Positions 52,161-60,733 of a stretch of 64,000 nt of DNA are shown one piece after another. The first letter of the stretch is position 1. The number at the start of each line of letters is the position of its first letter. Where the stretch lies: contig DVGT01000062.1 of assembly GCA_018712555.1 (NCBI GenBank), forward strand, positions 1 through 64,000, in the 5' to 3' direction. Source of the stretch: Faecimorpha stercoravium. GTDB lineage: Bacteria > Bacillota > Clostridia > Lachnospirales > Bianqueaceae. The notes under the pieces were generated by a model. It ran no database searches and was not told where the DNA came from. It was given only the letters and a program-made list of their open reading frames with translations. The translations under genes and the position numbers were made by a program.

Positions 52161-53096
52161 TTGAGCTTCCACTACAGTCCGAATGCGATTGAAGGCGCGA
52201 TGAAGGATCTGAAGCGTTTCGTGTTGGAAAGAAAGTATCATGTCTACGAAACGCTGCAATTGCAGCAGGACTACGAGGCAGAAAGCGAGTATTTTGGGAT
52301 TCCGGGGCTGCAGCGTTGGGCGCTCGCGACGCTGAATGTGGCATTGTGGGATGCCTGGGCCAGGACTCTGGGTCAGCCGATCTATCGTCTGTTTGGATGC
52401 AGCCGCAAGAAGATTCCAGTCTATGGAAGTGGAGGATGGATCAGCTATACGGATGAGGAGCTTTTGGAGGAAGTGAAGGAATATCAGAAGCGGGGATTCC
52501 AGGCAGTCAAGATCAAAGTGGGAAGTCCGGATCAGGAGCGAGACGTGAGAAGACTGCATCTGGTTCGGGAAGCCATTGGTCCGAATATGAAGATCATGAT
52601 GGACGCGAATCAGGGAATGGACGTGCCATCCAGTGTCAGCCTGATCGAACAGGTGAAGCATCTGGGGATTCATTGGTTCGAGGAGCCGGTCTCAAATACG
52701 GACTTTGAAGGATATGCGCTGATTCATCAAAAGACGAGTATCAGTCTGGCAATGGGAGAGCGGGAATATTCGACAGTGGCGCTGCGAGAGCTCATTGGGC
52801 GAAGAGCACTGGATTTGTGGCAGCCGGATCTGATCCGTCTGGGTGGCGTGGAGGCTTGGCGAGATAGCGCAGCGCTGGCAGCCGCATACCATATCCCGGT
52901 GTTGCCTCATTATTATAAAGACTATGACATTCCGCTATTGGCTACGGTGTCCAGACCATATGGTGCGGAAAGTTTTGATTGGATTGATGGAATTATCGAT
53001 CAGCCGATGGAGATTGTCGATGGATATGCGCTGCCAAGAGAAGGAGAAGGCTGGGGATTCCGGTTCTTACATCAGTACATGACGGAGGTAAAGTAA
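52161..53096 (+). CDS. Enolase-superfamily (MR/MLE) dehydratase, 5' truncated
   Basis: A mandelate racemase-like sugar-acid dehydratase or racemase. From TTG 52161 (311 aa) the catalytic barrel is complete: Lys117-x-Lys119 (VKIKVG), Asp148 (MMDANQG), Glu174 (FEEP), Glu200 (MGERE), Asp223 (QPD) and His250 (LPHYY). The N-terminal capping domain is cut: family-like sequence extends only to GQGYLLSFHYSP (from about 52146), with a stop at 52134, so about 50 residues and the promoter are missing. Full proteins have about 365 residues. It abuts the truncated GntR gene. It may be non-functional. Confidence 0.8.
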   Translation: MSFHYSPNAIEGAMKDLKRFVLERKYHVYETLQLQQDYEAESEYFGIPGLQRWALATLNVALWDAWARTLGQPIYRLFGCSRKKIPVYGSGGWISYTDEELLEEVKEYQKRGFQAVKIKVGSPDQERDVRRLHLVREAIGPNMKIMMDANQGMDVPSSVSLIEQVKHLGIHWFEEPVSNTDFEGYALIHQKTSISLAMGEREYSTVALRELIGRRALDLWQPDLIRLGGVEAWRDSAALAAAYHIPVLPHYYKDYDIPLLATVSRPYGAESFDWIDGIIDQPMEIVDGYALPREGEGWGFRFLHQYMTEVK

Positions 53097-54212
53097 ATGG
53101 TGATTCAGAAATTTGAGACCTGGTGGGTCGAACGGGATCAGTGTCTTTTCGATGAGAAGCGCCAGGGAGGCGCTAAGATGGGATGGGATGTCATCGCTCT
53201 GAAACTTACGACCGATACGGGAATTGAAGGGATCGCCACCTGTATGGCGGCGCGAAGCGGCGGTGTCAGTGAAAATTATTTGCACGACAGTATTGCTCCC
53301 GTCGTATTGGGACGAGATCCTCACGATCGGGAAGCCATTTTTCATGCGCTATGGAACGTGGACAGGCATGAGGCATTCTTCCCCATTTTCCTGCCGGGAC
53401 CGGTAGACGTCGCCCTTTGGGATATCTGTGCTAAGGAGGCAGGGTTGCCGTTGTATAAGTACATCGGGGCCTATCGAGATCATCTGCCGGTATATGCCAG
53501 CGGCAATTTCCACGGTACGGTACAGGAATACGTAGATGAGGCCTTATATTATAAAGAAAAAGGAATCGGCGGATACAAAGCGCATCCTTCGGGCCCTGTG
53601 GAATTTGATCTCGAGGTTCATCAGGCGGTACGAGATGCCGTCGGGCCCGATTATGTTCTGATGAGCGATCCGGTAGGAGAATACACGATGGGGGATGCCG
53701 TACGTGTGGGCCGTCAGCTGGAGAAGCTGGGATATAAATGGTTTGAAGAGCCGTTCCGTGATTTTGAACTCTATAAGTATCAGGAACTTTGTCGGACTCT
53801 GGATATTCCGATTGCCGGGACAGAGACGACAAGAGGCTGTCACTGGGGCGTTGCGCAGGTGATCGCGCAGAGAGCCGCCGATATCGTCAGAGCGGATGTG
53901 AGCTGGAAGGACGGCATCACCGGGACGCTTAAGATCGCGCATATGGCGGAGGCATTTGGCATGAACTGTGAGATCCATACCACGACGATGAATTACATGG
54001 ATCTGGTCAATGTTCATGTCAGCTGCGCGATACGTAACTGTGAGTATTTTGAATATTTTGTGCCGGAGGATTCCTACAGGCTTCCGATGAAGGGAGATCT
54101 GCCGATTCGAGACGGCATGATCTATGTGCCGAACGAACCCGGTGTAGGAGCAGAATTGGATTGGGATTTGATTGCAAGGAGCTGCCGCAGTCATCGTGTG
54201 CAGCAAATATAA
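53097..54212 (+). CDS. Enolase-superfamily (MR/MLE) enzyme
   Basis: A full-length 371-aa mandelate racemase-group enzyme, probably a sugar-acid dehydratase. The N-terminal cap domain (residues 1-125) has the flexible loop region FDEKRQGGAKMGWD. The barrel carries Lys161-x-His163 (YKAHP) in place of the common KxK, Asp191 (MSDP), Glu217-218 (WFEEP), Glu243 (GTE), Asp267 and His294 (EIHTT). The K-x-H variant and neighbouring uronate genes hint at an aldonate or aldarate substrate, not identified. GACGGAGG precedes ATG 53097, directly after the first enolase gene. Confidence 0.88.
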   Translation: MVIQKFETWWVERDQCLFDEKRQGGAKMGWDVIALKLTTDTGIEGIATCMAARSGGVSENYLHDSIAPVVLGRDPHDREAIFHALWNVDRHEAFFPIFLPGPVDVALWDICAKEAGLPLYKYIGAYRDHLPVYASGNFHGTVQEYVDEALYYKEKGIGGYKAHPSGPVEFDLEVHQAVRDAVGPDYVLMSDPVGEYTMGDAVRVGRQLEKLGYKWFEEPFRDFELYKYQELCRTLDIPIAGTETTRGCHWGVAQVIAQRAADIVRADVSWKDGITGTLKIAHMAEAFGMNCEIHTTTMNYMDLVNVHVSCAIRNCEYFEYFVPEDSYRLPMKGDLPIRDGMIYVPNEPGVGAELDWDLIARSCRSHRVQQI

Positions 54213-54225
54213 GGAGGACAGGCAG

Positions 54226-54972
54226 ATGGAAAAAGAACTGCAGGGACGGATTGGCATTGTGACTGGCGGAAGCAGCGGAATCGGGTATGCCATCGCGAAT
54301 ACCCTGGCGGAAGCTGGCGCGACCGTCTATGTCATCAGTCGTACCGGAGGAGAGAAGAAGGGACTGGAACCCAATCGAGAGGGCGTGATTCATACCATCG
54401 GCGATGTGACGCATTTTGAAGAGATGCGATCGCTGGTGAATGCGATCGCCTCCAGAGAGGGCCTGGATTTCCTGGTGAATAATGCGGGTATCACGAAGAA
54501 ATGCCGGGCAGAAGAGTTTCCGATGGAAGACTTCGAAAGGATTCTCAATGTGAATGTCACAAGCATTTTCGCGCTGTGCCAGAGTGCATATCCCTACCTG
54601 AAGGCCAGTCAGCATAAGGGCCGCATCATCAATATCAGCAGTATGGCGGCGCATCTGGGATTTTCCGAGGTAGTTCCCTACTGTACCAGCAAAGCGGCTG
54701 TATGCGGTATGACAAGAGGACTAGCGGTGGAATGGGCTAATGACAACATTACGGTCAACAGCATTGCACCGGGATGGTTTCCCAGCGAGATGAGTAAGCA
54801 AGTCATGACGCCGGAGCGCAAACAGGCCATTCTGGGCCGTATGCCAGTACATGCCTTTGGCGATACGAAGGACTTGGGGGCGATGGCCAAATTCCTCCTG
54901 GGAGATGGTGCAAAGTATATCACAGGACAGGACTTTGCCGTAGATGGCGGTGCGCTGGCCTACGGATTTTAA
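54226..54972 (+). CDS. SDR family oxidoreductase
   Basis: A 248-aa short-chain dehydrogenase. The NAD(P)-binding TGGSSGIGYAIA, the NNAG motif (LVNNAGITKK), the catalytic serine in INISSMAA, and Tyr-x3-Lys (YCTSKAA) are intact, as is the C-terminal DGGALAYGF. Likely reduces or oxidises a sugar-acid intermediate, such as a keto-aldonate. ATG at 54226 follows AAGGAGGAC; the upstream frame is not needed. It lies 13 bp after the enolase-type gene and 10 bp before uxaC. Confidence 0.9.
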   Translation: MEKELQGRIGIVTGGSSGIGYAIANTLAEAGATVYVISRTGGEKKGLEPNREGVIHTIGDVTHFEEMRSLVNAIASREGLDFLVNNAGITKKCRAEEFPMEDFERILNVNVTSIFALCQSAYPYLKASQHKGRIINISSMAAHLGFSEVVPYCTSKAAVCGMTRGLAVEWANDNITVNSIAPGWFPSEMSKQVMTPERKQAILGRMPVHAFGDTKDLGAMAKFLLGDGAKYITGQDFAVDGGALAYGF

Positions 54973-54982
54973 GGAGAAGATC

Positions 54983-56376
54983 ATGGGACATTTTAACGAA
55001 GACTTATTCTTGACCAATGAGACAGGGAAGCGACTGTATCACTCTTACGCGGAACAGATGCCTATTATTGACTATCATTGCCATCTGTCACCGAAGGAGA
55101 TCTATGAAAACAAAGAATTCGAGGATCTGGGAGAAATGTGGCTCTCGGGGGATCACTATAAATGGCGGGTCATGAGGACCTTCGGCATTCCCGAGAAGTA
55201 TATCACGGGAGACGCCAGTTATTATGAGAAATACATGGCCTTCGCCAAGATTCTGCCGGAACTCATCGGCAATCCCATCTATATCTGGTGTGCATTGGAA
55301 CTCAAGCGATACTTCGATATTGACGAGCCGCTGTCCGAGGAAAATGCGGATGAGATTTATCAGAAGACCCGCTCTATGATTCGAAAAGAGATATGACGCG
55401 GCGCTGGTGCATGGAGAAAAGTCGTGTGGAACTGGTTTCTACGACAGAGGATCCGACGGACACTCTGGAATATCATTTTCTGATGCGGAAGGAACAGCAT
55501 AAGACCAAGGTCGTATCCGCTTTCCGGCCAGATAACGCGATGTTTATCACTCGTCCCACATTCGGAGACTATATGAAAAAGCTATCGGCAGCAGCCGGGA
55601 TCCCGGTACAAAGCTTCCAGGATATGCTGAAGGCGCTGGAATTGCGACTGCAATATTTCCGCCAGGTAGAAACCACCGTTTCGGATGATGGCATTCCTTA
55701 TTTATATTGGGAAGACTTCACGATGGATGAGATTGAAGCCATCTGGCAAAAAGCCATGAGAGGAGAGTCCCTGACCTCGAAGGAGGAAAATCAGTATATC
55801 AGCGCATTTTTGTTTCATATGGGGCAGCTCTACTATGATCATGGTTTTGTCATGCAGCTTCATATCGGAACCTATCTGGATTGTAATCGCAAGGGCGTTG
55901 CAGAAGTGGGCCAATCCTGCGGATTCGACTGCACGGACGATTCGACTTCGATTTTAAGTGTAGGCGAACTCCTGAACCGCCTGACAGAGATCGGAAAGCT
56001 TCCTAAGACGATTCTATATCCGCTGGATGCCGCGAAGCAGGAAAACTTCGCAATCCTGGCTGCTGGATTCTGCGAAGGAGGTACACGAGCCAAGGTGCAG
56101 TTAGGGGCTCCCTGGTGGTTCAATGACCATGTCTATGGACTGGAGCGGCAATTCCAGGCGGTCGCGAACCTGTATCCCATCAGTCTATCCGTGGGAATGC
56201 TGACAGACAGCCGGAGTTTTATCTCCTATCCCCGCCATGAATTGTATCGCCGAGTACTCTGCAACTACTTTGGAATGCTAGTCGAACGGGGAGAGTATTT
56301 CGGAAGTGAAGAAACACTGCAAAAAGTGATTCAAAATATTTGCTATTACAATGTGAAAGACTTTTTCGGATTTTAA
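54983..56376 (+). pseudogene. uxaC: Uronate isomerase, single frameshift
   Basis: Uronate isomerase converts glucuronate/galacturonate to fructuronate/tagaturonate. The gene is split by one frameshift. The first part (54983-55396, 137 codons) has IIDYHCHLSPKEI (metal site at 30-34) and GDHYKWRVMR; it ends at a TGA at 55394. The second part continues in the -1 frame from about 55385 with ELVSTTEDPTDTLEYH, LHIGTYLDCN, and VGMLTDSRSFISYPRHE to 56376. Together they give about 465 residues, the normal length, so one base is missing near CGAAAAGAGATATG. No slippery heptamer is there, so a mutation or sequencing error is likelier than programmed shifting. AAGGAGAAG precedes the ATG. Confidence 0.85.
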
Positions 56377-56387
56377 TGTATAAGAGA

Positions 56388-56420
56388 GGACTCGCCTGCA
56401 TATTGGGCGAGCCCTTTTTT
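56388..56420 (+). terminator. Terminator of the sugar-acid cluster
   Basis: GGACTCGCC pairs with GGCGAGCC (bulged A) around a short loop and is followed by six T residues, 11 bp after the uxaC stop. Confidence 0.85.
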
Positions 56421-56502
56421 GTAAATATATTGTAAACATTCCCCATTTCGCCAGCCACCTTCTCTCTAAAAAGCGACTATAGATGAGTGGAGGGCGATAT
56501 TC

Positions 56503-57255
56503 ATGAACGTTCTACTTTTACTCCAGGAACGCACTCGCATCCAGCAGGCACTGCTTCATTCGCCGCCCGGCCATCTCGTATATCATAAAGGCCGCTACGG
56601 CGCCCAGCAGTACACCCGCCCCTCGGATCATAAGCGCGTCCAGAAATACATTCGCATGAAGGATCTTCCGCAGATGGAAGCGCGCTATCGGGAGAAAGCC
56701 ACCCTGGAAGCGCGCCTCCGGGAGATCGAGAAGCTCCTTCGCGCAGATCCCAAGGAGGTCAAACGCGTGAAGGCCCAGCTGCAGCGGGAAGAGCGGAATC
56801 TATTGGAGACACTCCGGAAGCCGCACAGCGCGCAGTATCGGCATCTCACACTGCGCGGCGAATATGTGGCCTCCAAGTCCGAGGCGCTCCTGGCCGACTA
56901 CTTATATTTTCACCACATCCCTTACGAGTACGAGCAGCCCCTCTTCGTCCGAGGCGTCTGCTATCATCCCGACTTCACACTCTCGATTCGCGGCGTGACC
57001 GTATACGTCGAGCATCTGGGACTGCTCGATCAGCCCCAATATGCCGAGGAGTGGAAGAAGAAATACCAGCAGTATCAATCCATCGGGATCCACGAGGGCT
57101 TCAACCTCATCTGCACCCGCGAGCACGAGGGCGCCATCAACATGCAGGAGATCGACCACCAGTTCCGCGACATGGGCGTCATCGGGAAAAACTGGGACAA
57201 GATCGCAGTGCGGGATCAAGAGCGCATCCGACGAAGAAGGGAAAAGAAAAAGTAA
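56503..57255 (+). CDS. PD-(D/E)XK nuclease-fold protein next to hairpin array
   Basis: A 250-aa protein with a coiled-coil-like basic/acidic segment (about 55-105) and a C-terminal restriction-endonuclease-like domain. The proposed active site is Glu127 (SKSEALLADYL), Asp157 (YHPDFTL) and Glu170-His-Leu-Gly (VYVEHLG), with lysines at 185-187. The N-terminal YHKGRYGAQQYTRP segment and the PDFT...EHLG core recall, from memory, an uncharacterised protein family common in Lachnospiraceae. Codon use is strongly C-rich (CGC, CTC, CCC), unlike the neighbours, so it may have been acquired. ATG at 56503 follows GGAGGGCGATATTC. Its 3' end is followed at once by ten tandem hairpin repeats. Confidence 0.75.
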   Translation: MNVLLLLQERTRIQQALLHSPPGHLVYHKGRYGAQQYTRPSDHKRVQKYIRMKDLPQMEARYREKATLEARLREIEKLLRADPKEVKRVKAQLQREERNLLETLRKPHSAQYRHLTLRGEYVASKSEALLADYLYFHHIPYEYEQPLFVRGVCYHPDFTLSIRGVTVYVEHLGLLDQPQYAEEWKKKYQQYQSIGIHEGFNLICTREHEGAINMQEIDHQFRDMGVIGKNWDKIAVRDQERIRRRREKKK

Positions 57256-57319
57256 TACTATTATATATAATATTAATATAATAGCATTTAAGTGTTTCTT
57301 CTTTGTGGGAAATCCGTCC

Positions 57320-58037
57320 CCTCGGTGATATTCTCATCACTTAGATGCTATGAATTGTAAAATCGCGCTGCGGCGATGAGATCTTCTCATCACTCAGACC
57401 CCTGGAATTGTAAAATCTCGCTGCGGCGATGAGATTCTCGGGGGCCCGGGGATTTTCTCATCACCCAGGCGCTCTGAAATGTAAAATATCGCTGCGGCGA
57501 TGAGATTCTCCGGGGCCCCCGGGGATTTTCTCATCACTCAGGCACTTTGAATTGTAAAATCTCGCTACGGCGATGAGAATCTCGGGATTTTCTCATCACC
57601 CAAGAATTCTTGAATTGTAAAATCATGCTGTGGCGATGAGAATCTCGGGGCCCCCTGAAGATTTTCTCATCACTCAGACCCCTGGAATTGTAAAATCGCG
57701 CTGCGGGGATGAGAATCCCAGGGGGCCCGAAGGGATTTTCTCATCACTCAGGCGCTCTGAATTGTAAAATCATGCTGCGGCGATGAGACTCTTGGGCCCC
57801 TGAAGATTTTCTCATCACCCAGGCGCTCTGAAATGTAAAATCTCGCTGCGGCGATGAGATTCTCCGGGGCCCCTGAAGATTTTCTCATCACTCAGTTCTC
57901 TTGAAATGTAAAATCTCGCTGCGGCGATGAGATTCCCCAGGGATCCGAGGGAATTCTCTCATCACTTAAGCACCCTGGAATGTAAAATTTTGCAGCGGGG
58001 ATGAGAATCTCTGGAAGCCCAAAGATTTTCTCATCTA
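57320..58037. repeat. Ten-unit degenerate tandem hairpin array
   Basis: Ten imperfect units start with TGTAAAAT at 57356, 57409, 57480, 57553, 57616, 57689, 57763, 57834, 57907 and 57981; spacings are 53, 71, 73, 63, 73, 74, 71, 73 and 74 bp. A half unit lies at 57320-57355. Each unit reads TGTAAAATC, then about CGCTGCGGC, then GATGAGA, a variable GC-rich centre of about 5-18 bp (often GGGGCCCC), GATTTTCTCATCAC, and a short variable linker. GATGAGA and TCTCATC form the hairpin stem. In units 2, 8 and 9 AATCTC could also pair with GAGATT, giving a competing structure. Stems are conserved while loops and linkers vary. No CRISPR-like constant repeat exists. There is no gene in 57256-58085. Confidence 0.9.
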
Positions 58038-58046
58038 GAGATATAT

Positions 58047-58078
58047 AAAAGGGGCTGCTGAGTCTTCAGCAGCTCCTT
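58047..58078 (-). terminator. Terminator of alaS
   Basis: On the minus strand GGAGCTGCTGA / TCAGCAGCCCC (core stem 58054-58061 with 58066-58073) is followed by TTTTATATAT. It lies 8 bp after the alaS stop codon. Confidence 0.85.
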
Positions 58079-58085
58079 GATGAAA

Positions 58086-60728
58086 TTATTTCTGCAGTTG
58101 TTCGATAGCGGTCTCTGTCGCTTTCTTTAGGGCTTCCTCAATCTTTGATGAATCTTTTCCACCAGCTTGCGCCATATTGGGACGTCCGCCGCCATTTCCG
58201 CCAGTGATTTGCGCCGCCACTTTGACAATATTGCCGGCATGAGCGCCCTTCTTGACAGCGTTCTCTGTGGCCATGACAACAAAAGAGAGCTTTTCTTTTC
58301 CGCCAGCTAGGATGATGATGGAGTCACCTAATTTATCCTTTAGGGTGTCACCCATCTGACGCAGGGCATTGTTGTCGAGCTCGGGACGATATGCACTGAG
58401 GATGGAAATATCTGCGACCTTTTGTACATCCTTCAAAATGTCATCCGCCGCATTGGCCGTCATCTTGGCTTTCAGGCTTTCAAGTTCTTTTTGCAGGGAT
58501 CTGAATTCTTCCATAAGGTTTTGCGCCTGCATTACGGCCTTTTCTTTGCTGACTTTGAAGAGGTGTGCGATCTGATCCAGCTCTTCATCCTGCTTGCGGA
58601 AATATTCCAGTGCCTTTTCGCCGGTCAATGCCTCGATACGCCGTACGCCCGCAGCCACGCCGCCTTCGGAAAGAATCTTGAAGCATCCGGCCTGCGCTGT
58701 GTTCGAGAGATGGGTACCGCCGCACAACTCGATGCTGTAGTCGCCCATCATGACCATACGAACCTGATCGCCGTATTTCTCGCCGAAGAGAGCCATCGCG
58801 CCCTTCTTACGCGCTTCATCCATCGTTGTGATCTCTGTACAAATAGGCAATGCTGCGAGGATCTCACGATTGACTTCGTCTTCGACCTGCTTCAGTTCTT
58901 CTGCGCTCATGGCCTGGAAATGGGTGAAATCGAAACGCAGTCTGTCAGCGGTCACATCGGAACCTGCCTGCTCTACGTGGGAACCTAATACATTACGCAG
59001 CGCTTTCTGCAACAGGTGTGTCGCGGAGTGATTGCGCGCGCAGGCCATACGCTGCTCGCCATTTACGGTGAGCGTGGCGATCTGTCCGTTCTCGATATAG
59101 CCTTCCGTGACTCTGCCCACATGACCAATCTTGTCGCCGATCGCCTTTTTGGTCGTCTCTACTTCTACGGTACCTGTCTGTGTATGCAGAATACCACTGT
59201 CGCCATGCTGGCCGCCGCTAGTCGCATAAAATGGCGTATGATCCAGAAATACGGTAACATGCTGGCCCGATTCTGCCTTCTCCACTACCTCAGACTCTGT
59301 GGTGATCGCCAGAATCGTGCTGTCAGATTCCTCCAGGCGGTCGTATCCATGGAATTCTGTCACCATATTGGGATCCAACAAATTATAGACTGTCGCCTTG
59401 GCACCCATATAGTTGGACTCTTCTCTGGCGGAACGGGCACGAAGGCGCTGCGCCTCCATTTCCTGCTGGAAGCCTTCCTCGTCCACGGTCATATTGGCTT
59501 CCTGCGCGATCTCCAGAGTGAGATCCATGGGGAATCCATAGGTATCATACAGCTTAAAGGCCTGACCGCCGGAAAGCACATTCTTGCCCGTCTTCTGATT
59601 CTCCTGGATATACTGCTGTAATCTTTCCAGTCCCGAGTCGAGCGTGGCATAAAATTTCTCTTCTTCGCTATGAAGCACCTTGAAAATGTACTCCTTTTTA
59701 TCCTCTAATTCCGGATACGCGTCTTTAGAATTCTCAATGACGGTATTGCTGATTTCTGCCAGGAATGGACGAGAAATGCCGAGGAGTTTTCCATGGCGTG
59801 CCGCACGGCGCAGCAGACGACGCAGTACATAGCCCCGGCCCTCGTTGGAAGGCAGGACGCCGTCGGAAGTCATGAACGTCATGGAACGAATATGATCGGT
59901 AATGACACGCACTGAAACATCGGTCTCATGTTTTTTCCCGTATTCCACATTCGCAATCTGACACACATGATCCCGGATCGCCTTAATGGTATCCACATCG
60001 AAGATCGAGTCCACACCCTGCATCAGAGCTGCCAATCTTTCCAGTCCCATACCCGTATCGATATTCTTATGCTCCAGTGTCTGGTAGCTGCCATCGTCCT
60101 GACGGTCGAACTGCGTAAATACATTATTCCAGAATTCCATGTAGCGATCGCAATCGCAGCCTACTGTGCAGCCCGGCTTACCGCAGCCATATTCCTCGCC
60201 GCGATCGTAGTAAAGCTCTGAGCAAGGACCGCAGGGACCAGAGCCATGCTCCCAGAAGTTGTCTTCCTTCCCCATGCGGAAAATGTGATCCATGGGCATA
60301 CCGATCTCCTCATGCCAGATACGTTCTGCCTCATCATCATCCTGATACACGGTCACATAGATGCGCTCCGGTTCCATTTCCAGCACTTCGGTGCAATATT
60401 CCCAGGCCCAGTGAATGGCCTCTGTCTTGAAATAATCTCCGAAGGAGAAATTACCCAGCATTTCGAAAAAGGTGCCATGACGCGCCGTCTTTCCCACATT
60501 TTCGATATCGCCGGTACGAATGCATTTCTGACAGGTCGTAACCCTTTTGCGGGGCGGTACTTCCTGTCCCGTGAAATACGGCTTCAGCGGGGCCATACCT
60601 GCATTGATTAAAAGCAGGCTGTTATCGTTCTTCGGAATCAAAGGAAAGGAGTTCATCCGCAGATGTCCCTTCGACTCAAAAAAACGAAGATAACTCTCTC
60701 GAAGTTCGTTTAATCCCATGTACTTCAT
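58086..60728 (-). CDS. alaS: Alanine--tRNA ligase
   Basis: An 880-aa class II synthetase with its editing domain. The catalytic part starts ELRESYLRFFESKGHLRMNS and includes RVTTCQKCIRTGDIENVG and the FFEMLGNFSFGDYF motif. The editing domain has NHSATHLLQKAL and CGGTHLSNTA with the zinc residues. The C-terminal DHHA1-like glycine-rich domain (GGNGGGRPNMAQAGG) is present. AAAAGGAG precedes ATG 60728, 5 bp after ribF, so it is the end of the rbfA-nrnA-truB-ribF-alaS run. It ends at the repeat array. Confidence 0.97.
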   Translation of the reverse strand: MKYMGLNELRESYLRFFESKGHLRMNSFPLIPKNDNSLLLINAGMAPLKPYFTGQEVPPRKRVTTCQKCIRTGDIENVGKTARHGTFFEMLGNFSFGDYFKTEAIHWAWEYCTEVLEMEPERIYVTVYQDDDEAERIWHEEIGMPMDHIFRMGKEDNFWEHGSGPCGPCSELYYDRGEEYGCGKPGCTVGCDCDRYMEFWNNVFTQFDRQDDGSYQTLEHKNIDTGMGLERLAALMQGVDSIFDVDTIKAIRDHVCQIANVEYGKKHETDVSVRVITDHIRSMTFMTSDGVLPSNEGRGYVLRRLLRRAARHGKLLGISRPFLAEISNTVIENSKDAYPELEDKKEYIFKVLHSEEEKFYATLDSGLERLQQYIQENQKTGKNVLSGGQAFKLYDTYGFPMDLTLEIAQEANMTVDEEGFQQEMEAQRLRARSAREESNYMGAKATVYNLLDPNMVTEFHGYDRLEESDSTILAITTESEVVEKAESGQHVTVFLDHTPFYATSGGQHGDSGILHTQTGTVEVETTKKAIGDKIGHVGRVTEGYIENGQIATLTVNGEQRMACARNHSATHLLQKALRNVLGSHVEQAGSDVTADRLRFDFTHFQAMSAEELKQVEDEVNREILAALPICTEITTMDEARKKGAMALFGEKYGDQVRMVMMGDYSIELCGGTHLSNTAQAGCFKILSEGGVAAGVRRIEALTGEKALEYFRKQDEELDQIAHLFKVSKEKAVMQAQNLMEEFRSLQKELESLKAKMTANAADDILKDVQKVADISILSAYRPELDNNALRQMGDTLKDKLGDSIIILAGGKEKLSFVVMATENAVKKGAHAGNIVKVAAQITGGNGGGRPNMAQAGGKDSSKIEEALKKATETAIEQLQK

Positions 60729-60733
60729 CTTTC

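Noticed and set aside
52122..52673. Long N-terminal extension of the GntR gene
   Set aside because: The extra 184 codons are the antisense of the enolase-type gene; family similarity starts only near 52145.
55375..55400. Programmed -1 frameshift in uxaC
   Set aside because: No X-XXY-YYZ heptamer, no stimulatory structure seen, and uxaC is not known to be expressed this way.
56879..57328. Small overlapping frames within and after the PD-(D/E)XK gene
   Set aside because: They are alternative-frame artefacts of C-rich coding sequence and have no ribosome site.
57320..58037. CRISPR array
   Set aside because: No constant repeat of 24-47 bp with unique spacers; all parts of the unit are repeated with drift, the variable parts are short, and no cas genes are present.
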